This document shows, in pieces, positions 19,401-26,498 of a stretch of DNA of 53,688 nucleotides. This stretch comes from Carpediemonas membranifera. Taxonomy: Eukaryota > Fornicata. A program made the translations under genes and the position numbers. Each line of letters opens with the position of its first letter. Positions within the stretch are counted from its first letter, which is position 1. The notes below the pieces were generated by a model. That model was not told the origin of the DNA and ran no database searches. It saw only the letters and a program-made list of their open reading frames with translations. The stretch lies in NCBI GenBank assembly GCA_019828565.1, contig JAHDYR010000057.1, positions 1 through 53,688 on the forward strand, given 5' to 3'.

Positions 19401-21081
19401 AGTGGTGGAGTGCAACAGCGGCCAGTACCAGGACACCGCGGCCCAGGACTCGTGCAAGGACTGCGGCATGGACGAGTTCTCGGGCGCCACAGGAGCCCAG
19501 ACCAGCTGCGGCAGCTGCCCCAGCGGGTTCGACCAGTTTTTGTCTAAGACGGCTTGTGCGGCCACCCAGCTTGCGGTGTCCGTGGGTCTCAACGAGAGCT
19601 CGACGTCCACTGCCCCCGTCTTCGAGGTCTACCCTGCAGACACGCCGTACACCCTGGCCAAGGGCAGCACGTGGGACTCGACCAGCTGTGTCATTGAAAC
19701 AGTCGACTCAGCCCAAGTCATTCGGTGCTCCCAGGAGACGTCCGCGGCGACCCTGGCCTACAGCCTGACCATTGACGGGACCAAGGCCGACTACTCGTCT
19801 GACGTGACCATGGTGACTCTGGCAGAGTCGGAGTATTTTATCACAGCGCTCACCCTCGCCTCCCCCGGCACGACCGAGATCACTCCTGACTTTGACAACT
19901 CCGACATCACTGGCGGCACGATCACCCTCTCTGTCGATGACTCGGTCCCCGACTGGGTCGGTGTGTCAGCGGCCGGCACGTCTCTGAAGCTGACGCCCAG
20001 CGCCGCCACTGCCAGTGGGACGTACACCGTGACGATCACGGCGAAGAACGGCCTCGACGCGGTCGACACGGCCACGATGACGCTCACCTACCTCGCCGTC
20101 AACACGTCCAGCATTGTGCCGAAGACCTCGGACAAACCGACGGGCGTCATCAACGTCAACGGCACTGAGACCAACGGCGTCGCGGGCGTGTCCTGCGACA
20201 TCCCAACAAGCTACTTCTCCAAGGTCGACTCAAACAGAGCTTTCGTCGTGCCAGTGGCCAACGCCGACGGCACCCTCCCCGCCGGGTCCTACACCATGAC
20301 TGTCACCATGAGCGACGGCTCCACGGCTGAGGTATACCTCACCATTGACTCGGAGTCAGTCGACCCCAACCCAGCCGGCACAGTGACAATCTCAGAATCT
20401 AGCATAGATGTCACGACGCCAACACAGCTCGGGTTCTGCGCCGCCCTCATCGACGCGGGCACGATCGGCGGCATCTCGACCTCTGACATTGCGGTTGACC
20501 CCACTCAGACCACCGCCAGCTGCGTGGGGGCCAGCACCGTGACATCTGCTGCCCTCAGCGGCCTGCCATTCGGTGTTGTGCTCGACCCCGAGGTGTCCTC
20601 CACCGTGACGACGGAAGCCATGCCCAGCCTGGTCATCGTTGAGGTTCCCGACTCGGCCAGTGGAGTCAAGACTCAGTTCGAGTCGGTCGGCACGCGGTAC
20701 ACCATGACGGTCGGCAACTACACTGGCACTGCTTCTGCCAACGAGGGCCGGCTTGTTCTCGGCATTGATGGCCAATCAATTGATGTGAACATCACCGGTA
20801 TTGTCGACGTGACGCTTGCCTACGATGGCGTGGCGGTGTACTCCGACTATTTCACCATCGTAGCCCCTGGCCCGACCGACAACCCCACGGACGACGACGA
20901 CGATGAGTTCAGCAGCACGACCATCATCCTCCTCGCTGCCCTTGGCCTCTTCGCCTTCATCGCGACTGTCGCCATCGTGGCCTTTAGCTTCATTACCGTG
21001 GCTGCGACGTCTCAGACGATCAAACTGCTCCGTGCCCGCGCTCATGAGAAGGCCAAGGCCACGTCATACCCAGCCGTGTAA
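16402..21081 (+). CDS. Large type I surface protein: FG-GAP-like propeller, cysteine-rich repeats, C-terminal membrane helix
   Basis: With the start at 16,402 the product is 1,559 residues and begins with a good signal peptide (MPFSTRLVVVLLCISACFAY); an in-frame Met 13 codons upstream is less likely. Residues ~30-370 and ~440-800 contain repeated FG-GAP/integrin-alpha-like units, such as FGTSVAYTDGVLLVGNP and YGMNIAATDDYLVVGAY. Cysteine-rich GCC2/GCC3 (ephrin-receptor-like) modules lie at ~370-440 and ~810-1,050; the second block has four units of the type EYQDE..Q..CK. Cadherin-like beta domains follow (to ~1,480), then an Asp-rich stalk, one membrane helix (~1,500-1,530) and a short basic tail. 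This is a typical protist adhesion or surface receptor; ligand unknown. It does not have the CxxC density of Giardia variant surface proteins. Confidence 0.85.
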   Translation: MPFSTRLVVVLLCISACFAYQMLRPFETLGNSGEISSVAVSSDNLFVGMPDANSVLVYAFSANYKWYHLETLTGTGSFGTSVAYTDGVLLVGNPSLGSYGGFHVYTVDSNVVTFVADITDGMTNTKSGDTIAVALVDTTLYALIGCDVIDTGTSSALVLHTASTTDLTSWSFGATLTVAGSSLLGKELSFGSGGSHVAVVSGVIDGKEAAFTVDVTTLDADAGTVQIFDVVSQTTSNLAAAVMNGTKIFTVDSTQPYYGDYTSGAPTMATTTFGDTPATLGIATDGPWVGYAVSAVSSPANVYYDVAVVLSYYDSDEGSITSTLTTPLAPDVTEDDLTVGVMGLWMADGHAVLLDGTSTRLFTYKLSPCLPGFEMDSDQCVPCRAGYYSASTDMHHCLRCPPGTYQPSTGQNECLAVTAGYTLGAATTTTACPAGYTSYATLYPTDYSTASQQAIPTTELVGSYGAQSPSLVKAGDFIVLGSYVDGSSLGAVLYFNPQTVATDSYTLLRTSTDGDGYGMNIAATDDYLVVGAYKTSATVDDEGAVYVYEIGSSSIDYYAIISNHAPAFESHFGVCVAVSGTTIAVGAQLDTSIYFYELVDGTFTLDNGLTKTGVTIDEFSSMVMNDDFLVYNDGSSLSSSTVTVYSASYSSALSHQYSRRLRSALYGSTLVMGSAAATDPVSSIVGTGEVHVYDLFDAPTTSKLAQILRLEGATEDTMLGFSVAYDGTRIIAGTPSLNVDYNYYGGYTTWTQDNGGTWTLESQRVATGPTLFIGNGVAELDSFIVTFGFDDTDTSQVILDITRVGVNPQTCIATAVSQRCQAGQEWDSDAGACVACGQGTLSSTYGSMCHAPAPGYIPAASTGATAEAPCPTGQHPDILGTVCEVTGTGSMSYWDSTYRACNGAGEYQDEAGQTVCKVNDLGYEPSDTRTSQVMCSSGYYQNETRQDSCKTADKGFHVDGSGDHSSQTACDGTGEYQDETAQSSCKTAEKGYAAAADRLSVVECNSGQYQDTAAQDSCKDCGMDEFSGATGAQTSCGSCPSGFDQFLSKTACAATQLAVSVGLNESSTSTAPVFEVYPADTPYTLAKGSTWDSTSCVIETVDSAQVIRCSQETSAATLAYSLTIDGTKADYSSDVTMVTLAESEYFITALTLASPGTTEITPDFDNSDITGGTITLSVDDSVPDWVGVSAAGTSLKLTPSAATASGTYTVTITAKNGLDAVDTATMTLTYLAVNTSSIVPKTSDKPTGVINVNGTETNGVAGVSCDIPTSYFSKVDSNRAFVVPVANADGTLPAGSYTMTVTMSDGSTAEVYLTIDSESVDPNPAGTVTISESSIDVTTPTQLGFCAALIDAGTIGGISTSDIAVDPTQTTASCVGASTVTSAALSGLPFGVVLDPEVSSTVTTEAMPSLVIVEVPDSASGVKTQFESVGTRYTMTVGNYTGTASANEGRLVLGIDGQSIDVNITGIVDVTLAYDGVAVYSDYFTIVAPGPTDNPTDDDDDEFSSTTIILLAALGLFAFIATVAIVAFSFITVAATSQTIKLLRARAHEKAKATSYPAV

Positions 21082-21145
21082 GAATTGTAATTGTAAAATA
21101 ACAGCGTTTATATCAAGGTGTCAGGCCTCTATGAGTCAGGCTCAT

Positions 21146-21676
21146 CTAAAGTGCCTCGCCGATCAGCCTAGCAGCCTCGTGTGGAGTGTGGTGCTCTGTA
21201 TCGATGGTCACCGCGGCCTTTGCGAGCTTAGGGAAGTCGAAACCGCCCTGCTGTTTGATCGCGGTAAAGGCCGATGCGTCAGTCAACTTGCCGAACTTCT
21301 GGCGGCTCTCGTTGCCGATCCGCTCTCGAATGACGTCGTCCGAGCACTTGAGCTCCACTATTGTGACCACGCCGCCGTTGGAGCTGTAGGTCTCGAGGAG
21401 GTCCTGGATGAGGGATGGCTCCACTGTCGCCTCTGGATTGAATGTGAAAATGAGAGACTTATGTGCCTTTGCTGCTTCTTCTATGCAAACGCGCCACGCC
21501 GTAGCTCTTATGGCGTTGAATCCATCCTCTCCGAAGTTGAACAGAGACATGGCAACATCGACAACAAGGTGGTTGTGGAAGAGTGGAATTCCGGTTTCCT
21601 CGCTGAGAATCTTACCGATGGTGTACTTCCCGGCCGCAGCGGGGCCGTGAATAAAGATCAGGTTCATTGGCTTCAT
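21146..21676 (-). CDS. P-loop kinase-like ATPase of bacterial type
   Basis: A 176-residue single-domain P-loop protein. The Walker A motif is GPAAAGKYT (residues ~10-18), followed by HNHLVVDVAMSLFNFG, an IFTFNPEA strand, then SRQKFGKLTD and a final VTIDTEHHT-type strand. This set of motifs belongs to a family of small AAA_33/shikimate-kinase-like ATPases that is common in bacteria and often annotated simply as 'AAA family ATPase'; its substrate is not established. Lateral transfer from bacteria is a reasonable inference but needs a tree. The stop lies 64 bases from the stop of the convergent surface-protein gene. Confidence 0.8.
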   Translation of the reverse strand: MKPMNLIFIHGPAAAGKYTIGKILSEETGIPLFHNHLVVDVAMSLFNFGEDGFNAIRATAWRVCIEEAAKAHKSLIFTFNPEATVEPSLIQDLLETYSSNGGVVTIVELKCSDDVIRERIGNESRQKFGKLTDASAFTAIKQQGGFDFPKLAKAAVTIDTEHHTPHEAARLIGEAL

Positions 21677-21752
21677 TGCGTTGCGCCGGAAACTGCTCGA
21701 GGCAAGGTGGGGATCGCCTAAACACGAACGCCACTATGTTTACACGCGCCCC

Positions 21753-22652
21753 TCACTGCCCCCGGGCCCACGTCTCGGACATGATGCTGAACATATCCCG
21801 CCTGGTGTACGCCGCCTGTCGTCCCAGCTCGGTGAAGGCGTGGTTGAACACGAGGCAGTTGGCGAATATCACAGTGAGGTCCCGCATCATCTCCAGTGTC
21901 GCGCCATCTGCCATGCCGATGCTCTTCTGGACGTCACCATAGCAGGTGGGCCGGAGGACGAAGTTGTCGTAAACGGGATACTGGGCCGTGTCGACCGGGG
22001 CGATGAAGAGGCTGTTGTACTTACCGCCCATCAGTGCGGTCAGTATCGCCTGCTTATCCGCATTAAGCTGCTCACCACTGGCCGCCAGATCGTACTGCTC
22101 GCCCTGCTCCATCAGCGACCGGAACTGGGCAAGAGAGAGGTGGTACGGCCACCGGGCACTGTTATCCGCCCTAAAGTACTCGGGGACGTCCAGGGTGGCC
22201 CAGTACTCGTCCGTCATCGGATCCGCGGTGGAGGCGGGGGCGCGGGGCCGTACGGGCGGCTTGGCCGAGTCTGACTTGATCAGAGGGAGTAGGGCTCGCT
22301 CTATTTCCTCGAGCTCTGTCTGGCGGGCCTCAGCACGCTCGTTCCAGGCGAGTTGAAGCGTGTCTTCGTCGACTCCGTTGGACAGCTTCTCTGGAGAAAG
22401 CTCTAGAAGGTCCGCCACAAGGTTCTTGGCAGTATCCGGCGTAATGTACTCTCTAGTCTCATCGTCGTCGAACAAAGCCCTGAAATTGACCGAAATGAGC
22501 TTCCACATGCGGATTGAGGGAACCACAGCCTTGAAATGGCCCACTAGAGCAAGCAACACTAACGATCTCTGATCATTCATTGTGTATGTGACCGCATCGT
22601 CGCTAGATTCCATGTCCACATCGCTACTCATTGATGCGAATGGCGTGCCCAA
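21753..22652 (-). CDS. Bromodomain-containing protein
   Basis: A 299-residue protein whose C-terminal ~90 residues fit a bromodomain: FIAPVDTAQYPVYDNFVLRP (the ZA loop region), then a helix with LTVIFANCLVFNHAF, where the Asn of the FN pair is the expected acetyl-lysine contact. The N-terminal half is helical and acidic (~25-140); it loosely recalls BRD8-type subunits of NuA4-like acetyltransferase complexes, which is only a suggestion. Start is uncertain: MGTPFASM or the internal MSSDVDMESS seven codons on. It should act in the nucleus in reading acetylated histones. It lies on the same strand as, and 59 bases downstream of, the Sac1 gene. Confidence 0.75.
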   Translation of the reverse strand: MGTPFASMSSDVDMESSDDAVTYTMNDQRSLVLLALVGHFKAVVPSIRMWKLISVNFRALFDDDETREYITPDTAKNLVADLLELSPEKLSNGVDEDTLQLAWNERAEARQTELEEIERALLPLIKSDSAKPPVRPRAPASTADPMTDEYWATLDVPEYFRADNSARWPYHLSLAQFRSLMEQGEQYDLAASGEQLNADKQAILTALMGGKYNSLFIAPVDTAQYPVYDNFVLRPTCYGDVQKSIGMADGATLEMMRDLTVIFANCLVFNHAFTELGRQAAYTRRDMFSIMSETWARGQ

Positions 22653-22711
22653 CTCGAAACGTTATCCTGACGTAAATCACGTAAATAGCTCTCACCAAAC
22701 ACCGCCAATGT

Positions 22712-24404
22712 TTACTCCGAGTCATCATCGTGCACCCTAGGTCGCTGCACGATCATTTCCCCGCCCATCTTGATCAGAGTGACGAACGACACCACGGCCG
22801 TGGCGACGAGGACGTACGGGACAACCATGGGGATCTCCCCGCCCCCGCCGATGATGCGGTATGCGATCAGCCCGCCAAGGCCGCACAGCAGCCCGAATCC
22901 CATGGCGACCTTCAGCCCGCCATGGTCTGCCACGGCCGAGACGGCGCGGAGGTCGACCCCCATCGTCACGGCGAGATCCATCCTGTCCTGCCGGGCCCCG
23001 TCGAAGAAGTTGCCGAGGATGTACCGCTTGACAGACTTGACGCCGTCGCTCATGGCGCCCTTGCGTGTCCTCAGGCCGTTCCTGGTGAAGTCGTCCTTGA
23101 GGGCACCGGTGCCGGCGTACTGGGTGCTGATGGCGTTGCCGTTGTCCGTCCACATCGCCCGGAACATCTCCTGGAACGACTCCGACTCCAGCTCAGTCGA
23201 TTCAGTCATCATCTTGAGCATGTGCTTGGCGATCATCGTCTGCACGACGTTCGTCCGATCCAGGCAGTCCTTGCAGTTGACCTTGGGACACCCGCGCTGT
23301 GGCGACCCAACCCGCCCGACACCGTCCTCCTTGAGGGTGACGGAGAGCTGCTCGATGAGGCCCGAGATCTTGTGGTACTGCATACCCTTGCACTCGGTGT
23401 GGAAGTCATACTCGATAAATGGGTCACCGGCCTCTGCGGCTGACTCCTTGAACATGCCGGCCAACTCGGCCTCAGGTCCGTGCAGGTCGAGTAGGGAGAC
23501 GCTCGTGACCCGCCCGTACCGCTCTGAAAGCCACCTCATGTGCTTGCCATACACTGCACTTTGAATACCGGAGTCGGGGTGCAGTTTGATGAGGGGGGTG
23601 TACTTGAGGTTGACTGACTGCTTCCAGCGGAGGGGAATGGACCCTCTGAGCTGCAGAAACGACTGCGGTGGGGTTTCGGGGTCGGTGGATGCGACTATCA
23701 TCTCTGTCTCAACAAAGTTGGCGACGCTGCCGTGCTTGTCTGCTCCTCTGCGGTGGTACCTCGTGCCGACCCTAGAGGTGTGGCGACGTGAGATGAGGAA
23801 GACCTGGTGGTTTTCGGAGTACGCGGATCCAACAAAGCCGCGGATCATGCGGACGAAGAAGGCCGCGGCCTCGCCCAGGGGCAGAAAGGACTTGTTCCAC
23901 CGGAACAGGTCGCCCGCATCCTCCTCCGTGTCCGACAGCCTGCGGGTCATGTCATACGTCCTCGAGAAGTACAGGCCCTCGGCCTCGAGCTCGTCACGGA
24001 TGTGCCGCATGAGCGAGAGCTCAAGGTCGTACCCCTTCCGCTCAGCAGTCTTCGGCTGGTCGAGGGGAACGGCCCTGATGGTCGAGGGGGCATGCCACTC
24101 GTGCTGGTCGTGGAGGAAGCCAGACGTGCCGTCCAGGACGTAGAAGAGAATCGGCGTGGTGCGGAATTGCTTCACACCAACGAAGCCCAGGCACTTGGTA
24201 TGAAGAATTCTATCCTCGGGGGCGTTACGTGCATGCGACAGGGCCTCATCGAGGGAGTCTAGGTAAGGTCGGGGGCGTAGACATACCGTACGGGTCATAA
24301 TGGAGGTCACCGTCAAACCAGATGTGGAGGAACTTCTGTTCTGTAGGATGATTGATCACAGCACCCCTAGTGCCCTTCCAAAGCTCTGGTTCGACGGGTG
24401 CCAT
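22712..24404 (-). CDS. SAC1: Sac1-like phosphoinositide phosphatase (one intron)
   Basis: Exon 1 is 24287-24404 and exon 2 is 22712-24258, giving 554 residues. Exon 1 starts MAPVEPELWKGTR, and splicing joins DGDLHYDPY to DSLDEALSHA. The Sac domain carries the catalytic C-x5-R-T motif in NCKDCLDRTNV (near residue 367), preceded by the usual K(I/V) strand. Two hydrophobic helices close to the C-terminus (KVAMGFGLLCGLGGLIAY and VVPYVLVATAVVSFVTLI) match the ER/Golgi-anchored topology of yeast and animal Sac1, which dephosphorylates PI4P. An unspliced start inside the intron region would drop the conserved N-terminus. It shares a 171-base divergent promoter with FOR20. Confidence 0.93.
24259..24286 (-). 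other. 28-nt spliceosomal intron of SAC1
   Basis: Phase-1 intron starting GTATGT and ending TTACCTAG. It splits the Asp codon of YDSLDE. The unspliced frame upstream lacks the conserved N-terminus and starts inside the intron area. Confidence 0.88.
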
Positions 24405-24575
24405 TTTTCCATGAGCGCAGGTTAAGGCTGTGGAGACAGCTGGACACTACCAGCCATCATATGATACCTAAGAGCGCAGTACTTCCCATCAATAACCCAG
24501 CCTTCTTGTATTTAGGCCGCAGGTTATGTCGCGCAGGTTAAGGTTAAGCCAAAACTTCGCGTCAGAAAACTCACG
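24405..24575. promoter_or_regulatory. Divergent promoter with three GCAGGTTA-type motifs
   Basis: The sequence GCGCAGGTTAAGG occurs twice, at 24415-24427 and 24531-24543, and a variant CCGCAGGTTATG lies at 24517-24528. All three are in the same orientation, in the 171 bases between the SAC1 and FOR20 start codons. A related GTGCAGGTTAAG occurs in non-coding sequence at 48034-48045. A transcription-factor or initiator element is inferred; no experimental motif is known to me. Confidence 0.4.
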
Positions 24576-25040
24576 ATGGACGGGCTATCAACGGTAGAAA
24601 AGTTCAAAGAACAGCTTCTTGGAAGGTTGAAAGACAGTGGGGAGCTCGATCAGATAATGGCGAACCTCAGACGCGCCTGTTTCCAAGCTACAAGGCCAGA
24701 TGCTCCCAAACAGCCCCCAAAGACCTCTCCAGAGACATATGTGATGTGCCAGCTAGTCAAGGAGTTCCTTGAATCATGCGGAATGTGGGCTTCTTCTTCA
24801 GTTTTCGAAGCCGAGGCTGGCCTAGACGGCTACCAGCGCCTCTCCCGCGACGCCCTCATCGCAGACATCGGCCTCGACCCGGCGACGACGCCCTCCGACA
24901 TTCCGCTTCTCTACGAGGTCCTCCGTCAAGCCCGTTCGAAGCACACCCGGTCCCAACCCAGCCAGCCCAGCCGGCAGTCAGGAGACAGGGAGCGCCACGA
25001 GAGGCCCGCGACAGACATCAGACTCGGCATCCCGTATTAG
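24576..25040 (+). CDS. CEP20: FOR20/CEP20 (FOPNL) basal body protein
   Basis: A 154-residue protein with the FOP-family N-terminal TOF/LisH arrangement: an N-terminal helix (VEKFKEQLLGRLKDSGELDQI), a conserved basic stretch, then the LisH helix pair LVKEFLESCGMWASSSVFEAEAG (~58-80). The C-terminus is a low-complexity Ser/Gln/Arg tail. FOR20 localises to centriolar satellites and the basal-body transition zone and is needed for docking of basal bodies and cilium assembly. Length fits the family (~170 residues). Together with epsilon-tubulin it indicates a flagellated cell. Confidence 0.85.
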   Translation: MDGLSTVEKFKEQLLGRLKDSGELDQIMANLRRACFQATRPDAPKQPPKTSPETYVMCQLVKEFLESCGMWASSSVFEAEAGLDGYQRLSRDALIADIGLDPATTPSDIPLLYEVLRQARSKHTRSQPSQPSRQSGDRERHERPATDIRLGIPY

Positions 25041-25365
25041 CGTTGTGGATTATAAATATTAATTATAAATATTAATTAATGTTGAGCAGTATTGGGGTGC
25101 GAGCCGTGTGGCCAGGAGAATGATGACAGCCGCGGTCCGCTGTTCCGTCAGCAGTTGTGAATCGGCAGTGCTGAATCGGCATCGCCTTACCATCAACAAC
25201 ACGACAGCCTACAGTGGCAGTTTCGACACAGATCCGAGCAAACTGTAGAATAAATCACCGACTCGATCTAGACCACTGGTGCCCCAGGCTGGCTCTGCCG
25301 CGGGGTCAACAGTCCGAGGGCTATCGTGCGAATTTCACCGTCACGACAATCAACCAATAATACTC
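25041..25365 (+). other. Intergenic region between FOR20 and adenylate kinase
   Basis: About 325 bases. It begins with an AT-rich tract containing a 13-bp tandem duplication (ATTATAAATATTA twice) just after the FOR20 stop, a candidate 3'-end signal, and otherwise shows no gene. The adenylate kinase frame is open upstream to 25279, but the real start is judged to be 25366. Confidence 0.35.
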
Positions 25366-26277
25366 ATGGGCTGCGGAGGAAGCAAAGCAGACATCAAATC
25401 AGACACAAAACTTGGCAGCCAGCTCGGTATCATCATTTCTGGCGCCCCGGCTTCAGGCAAAGGCACGCAGTGCGAAATGATCGTGAAGCAGTACGGCGTC
25501 GTTCATATTTCAACTGGTGACATCCTGAGACAGCACATCAAGGACAACACAGAGCTTGGGAAGCAGGCAAAGAAGTACATTGAGGACGGGCACCTTGTTC
25601 CCGACGAGCTGATCATCAACCTCGTCAAGGCCCGCGTCAGCGAGAAAGACTGCAGGGAACGGGGCTGGCTCCTCGACGGGTTCCCCCGCACGCGTGCTCA
25701 GGCGGACGCGATCATCCAGGCGGGCGTGGTTCCCAACAAGTTTGTGTACCTTTCGGTGCACGACGACGTCCTCATCGAGCGTGTTGTCGGCCGCCGTCTC
25801 GACCCCGAGACCGGACACATTTACCACCTCAAGTTCAACCCCCCGCCGCCTGAGATCGAGGACCGTCTGGTGCACCGGCCCGACGATACGGAGGAGGCGG
25901 CGAGGACAAGGCTGGCGGAGTTCCACAAGAACAACAACGAGATCCTCGCGGCATACGACGATGTCATCCACAAGTTTAACGGCGCCAAGCCCTCTGAGGA
26001 GATCGCCTACGAGATCACGAAGTACCTTGACGACCCGATGTCCGAGCGGTACTGGTACGACTCTGTCATTGGCACCCCGGCCGCCGCCACGCCCACTGGT
26101 GGCTCCTGCCTCGACATCCCCGGTCTTGTCGACAAGGAGGGCGTGACCAATGATAACGATAACGAGGCAAAGGTCGAGGCGGACGTTGAGGTCGAGAAAC
26201 AGGGTGAGTGGAAGGAGGCCGAGAAGGACGAGGACGAGGAGGTCACGATGGAGACGGTGCCCTCGGGGCAGGAGTAA
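25366..26277 (+). CDS. Adenylate kinase, N-myristoylated long type with acidic tail
   Basis: A 303-residue adenylate kinase catalysing ATP + AMP = 2 ADP. It has the P-loop GAPASGKGT, the NMP-binding STGDILR, LLDGFPRT, and the long LID with GRRLDPETGHIYHLKFNPPP. Starting at MGCGGSK gives a consensus for N-myristoylation at Gly2 with Cys3 available for palmitoylation, so membrane or flagellar-membrane attachment is predicted; the open frame upstream is rejected for that reason. The last ~75 residues, after the kinase fold, are an acidic Glu/Asp/Lys tail not usual for the family. The LID lacks the zinc-binding cysteines of bacterial forms. Confidence 0.93.
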   Translation: MGCGGSKADIKSDTKLGSQLGIIISGAPASGKGTQCEMIVKQYGVVHISTGDILRQHIKDNTELGKQAKKYIEDGHLVPDELIINLVKARVSEKDCRERGWLLDGFPRTRAQADAIIQAGVVPNKFVYLSVHDDVLIERVVGRRLDPETGHIYHLKFNPPPPEIEDRLVHRPDDTEEAARTRLAEFHKNNNEILAAYDDVIHKFNGAKPSEEIAYEITKYLDDPMSERYWYDSVIGTPAAATPTGGSCLDIPGLVDKEGVTNDNDNEAKVEADVEVEKQGEWKEAEKDEDEEVTMETVPSGQE

Positions 26278-26321
26278 ACGATGGGGTTCGGCTGGTGGTT
26301 GTGTTGAAGCTATATCGGGTA

Positions 26322-26437
26322 GAGCACGACGTCGATTGACTCCGAGCACCAGGCGTTCCCAGTTCCACGCCACAAGGTTGACGTAGAAGTCGTCGAGGAG
26401 GCTGAAGCTTTGGTCGAGTGGCTCGAGGTTCGAGAAT
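26322..26437 (-). pseudogene. Antisense fragment of the Cdc20-family gene
   Basis: On the minus strand this stretch reproduces bases ~6909-7031 of the Cdc20/Cdh1-like gene, including the family signature LDDFYVNLVAWNWERLVLGV. The central ~72 bases differ at one synonymous position; similarity falls off at both ends with small gaps. No other WD40 sequence follows, so it is a fragment. It lies in the 3' flank of the adenylate kinase gene, so a transcript reading through there would carry sequence antisense to Cdc20. Confidence 0.85.
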
Positions 26438-26498
26438 GGCCAGAAATAGCTGGTCCGTTCATAAAAATAGCATGCCACCGAGCCCCATGCCAGTTATT

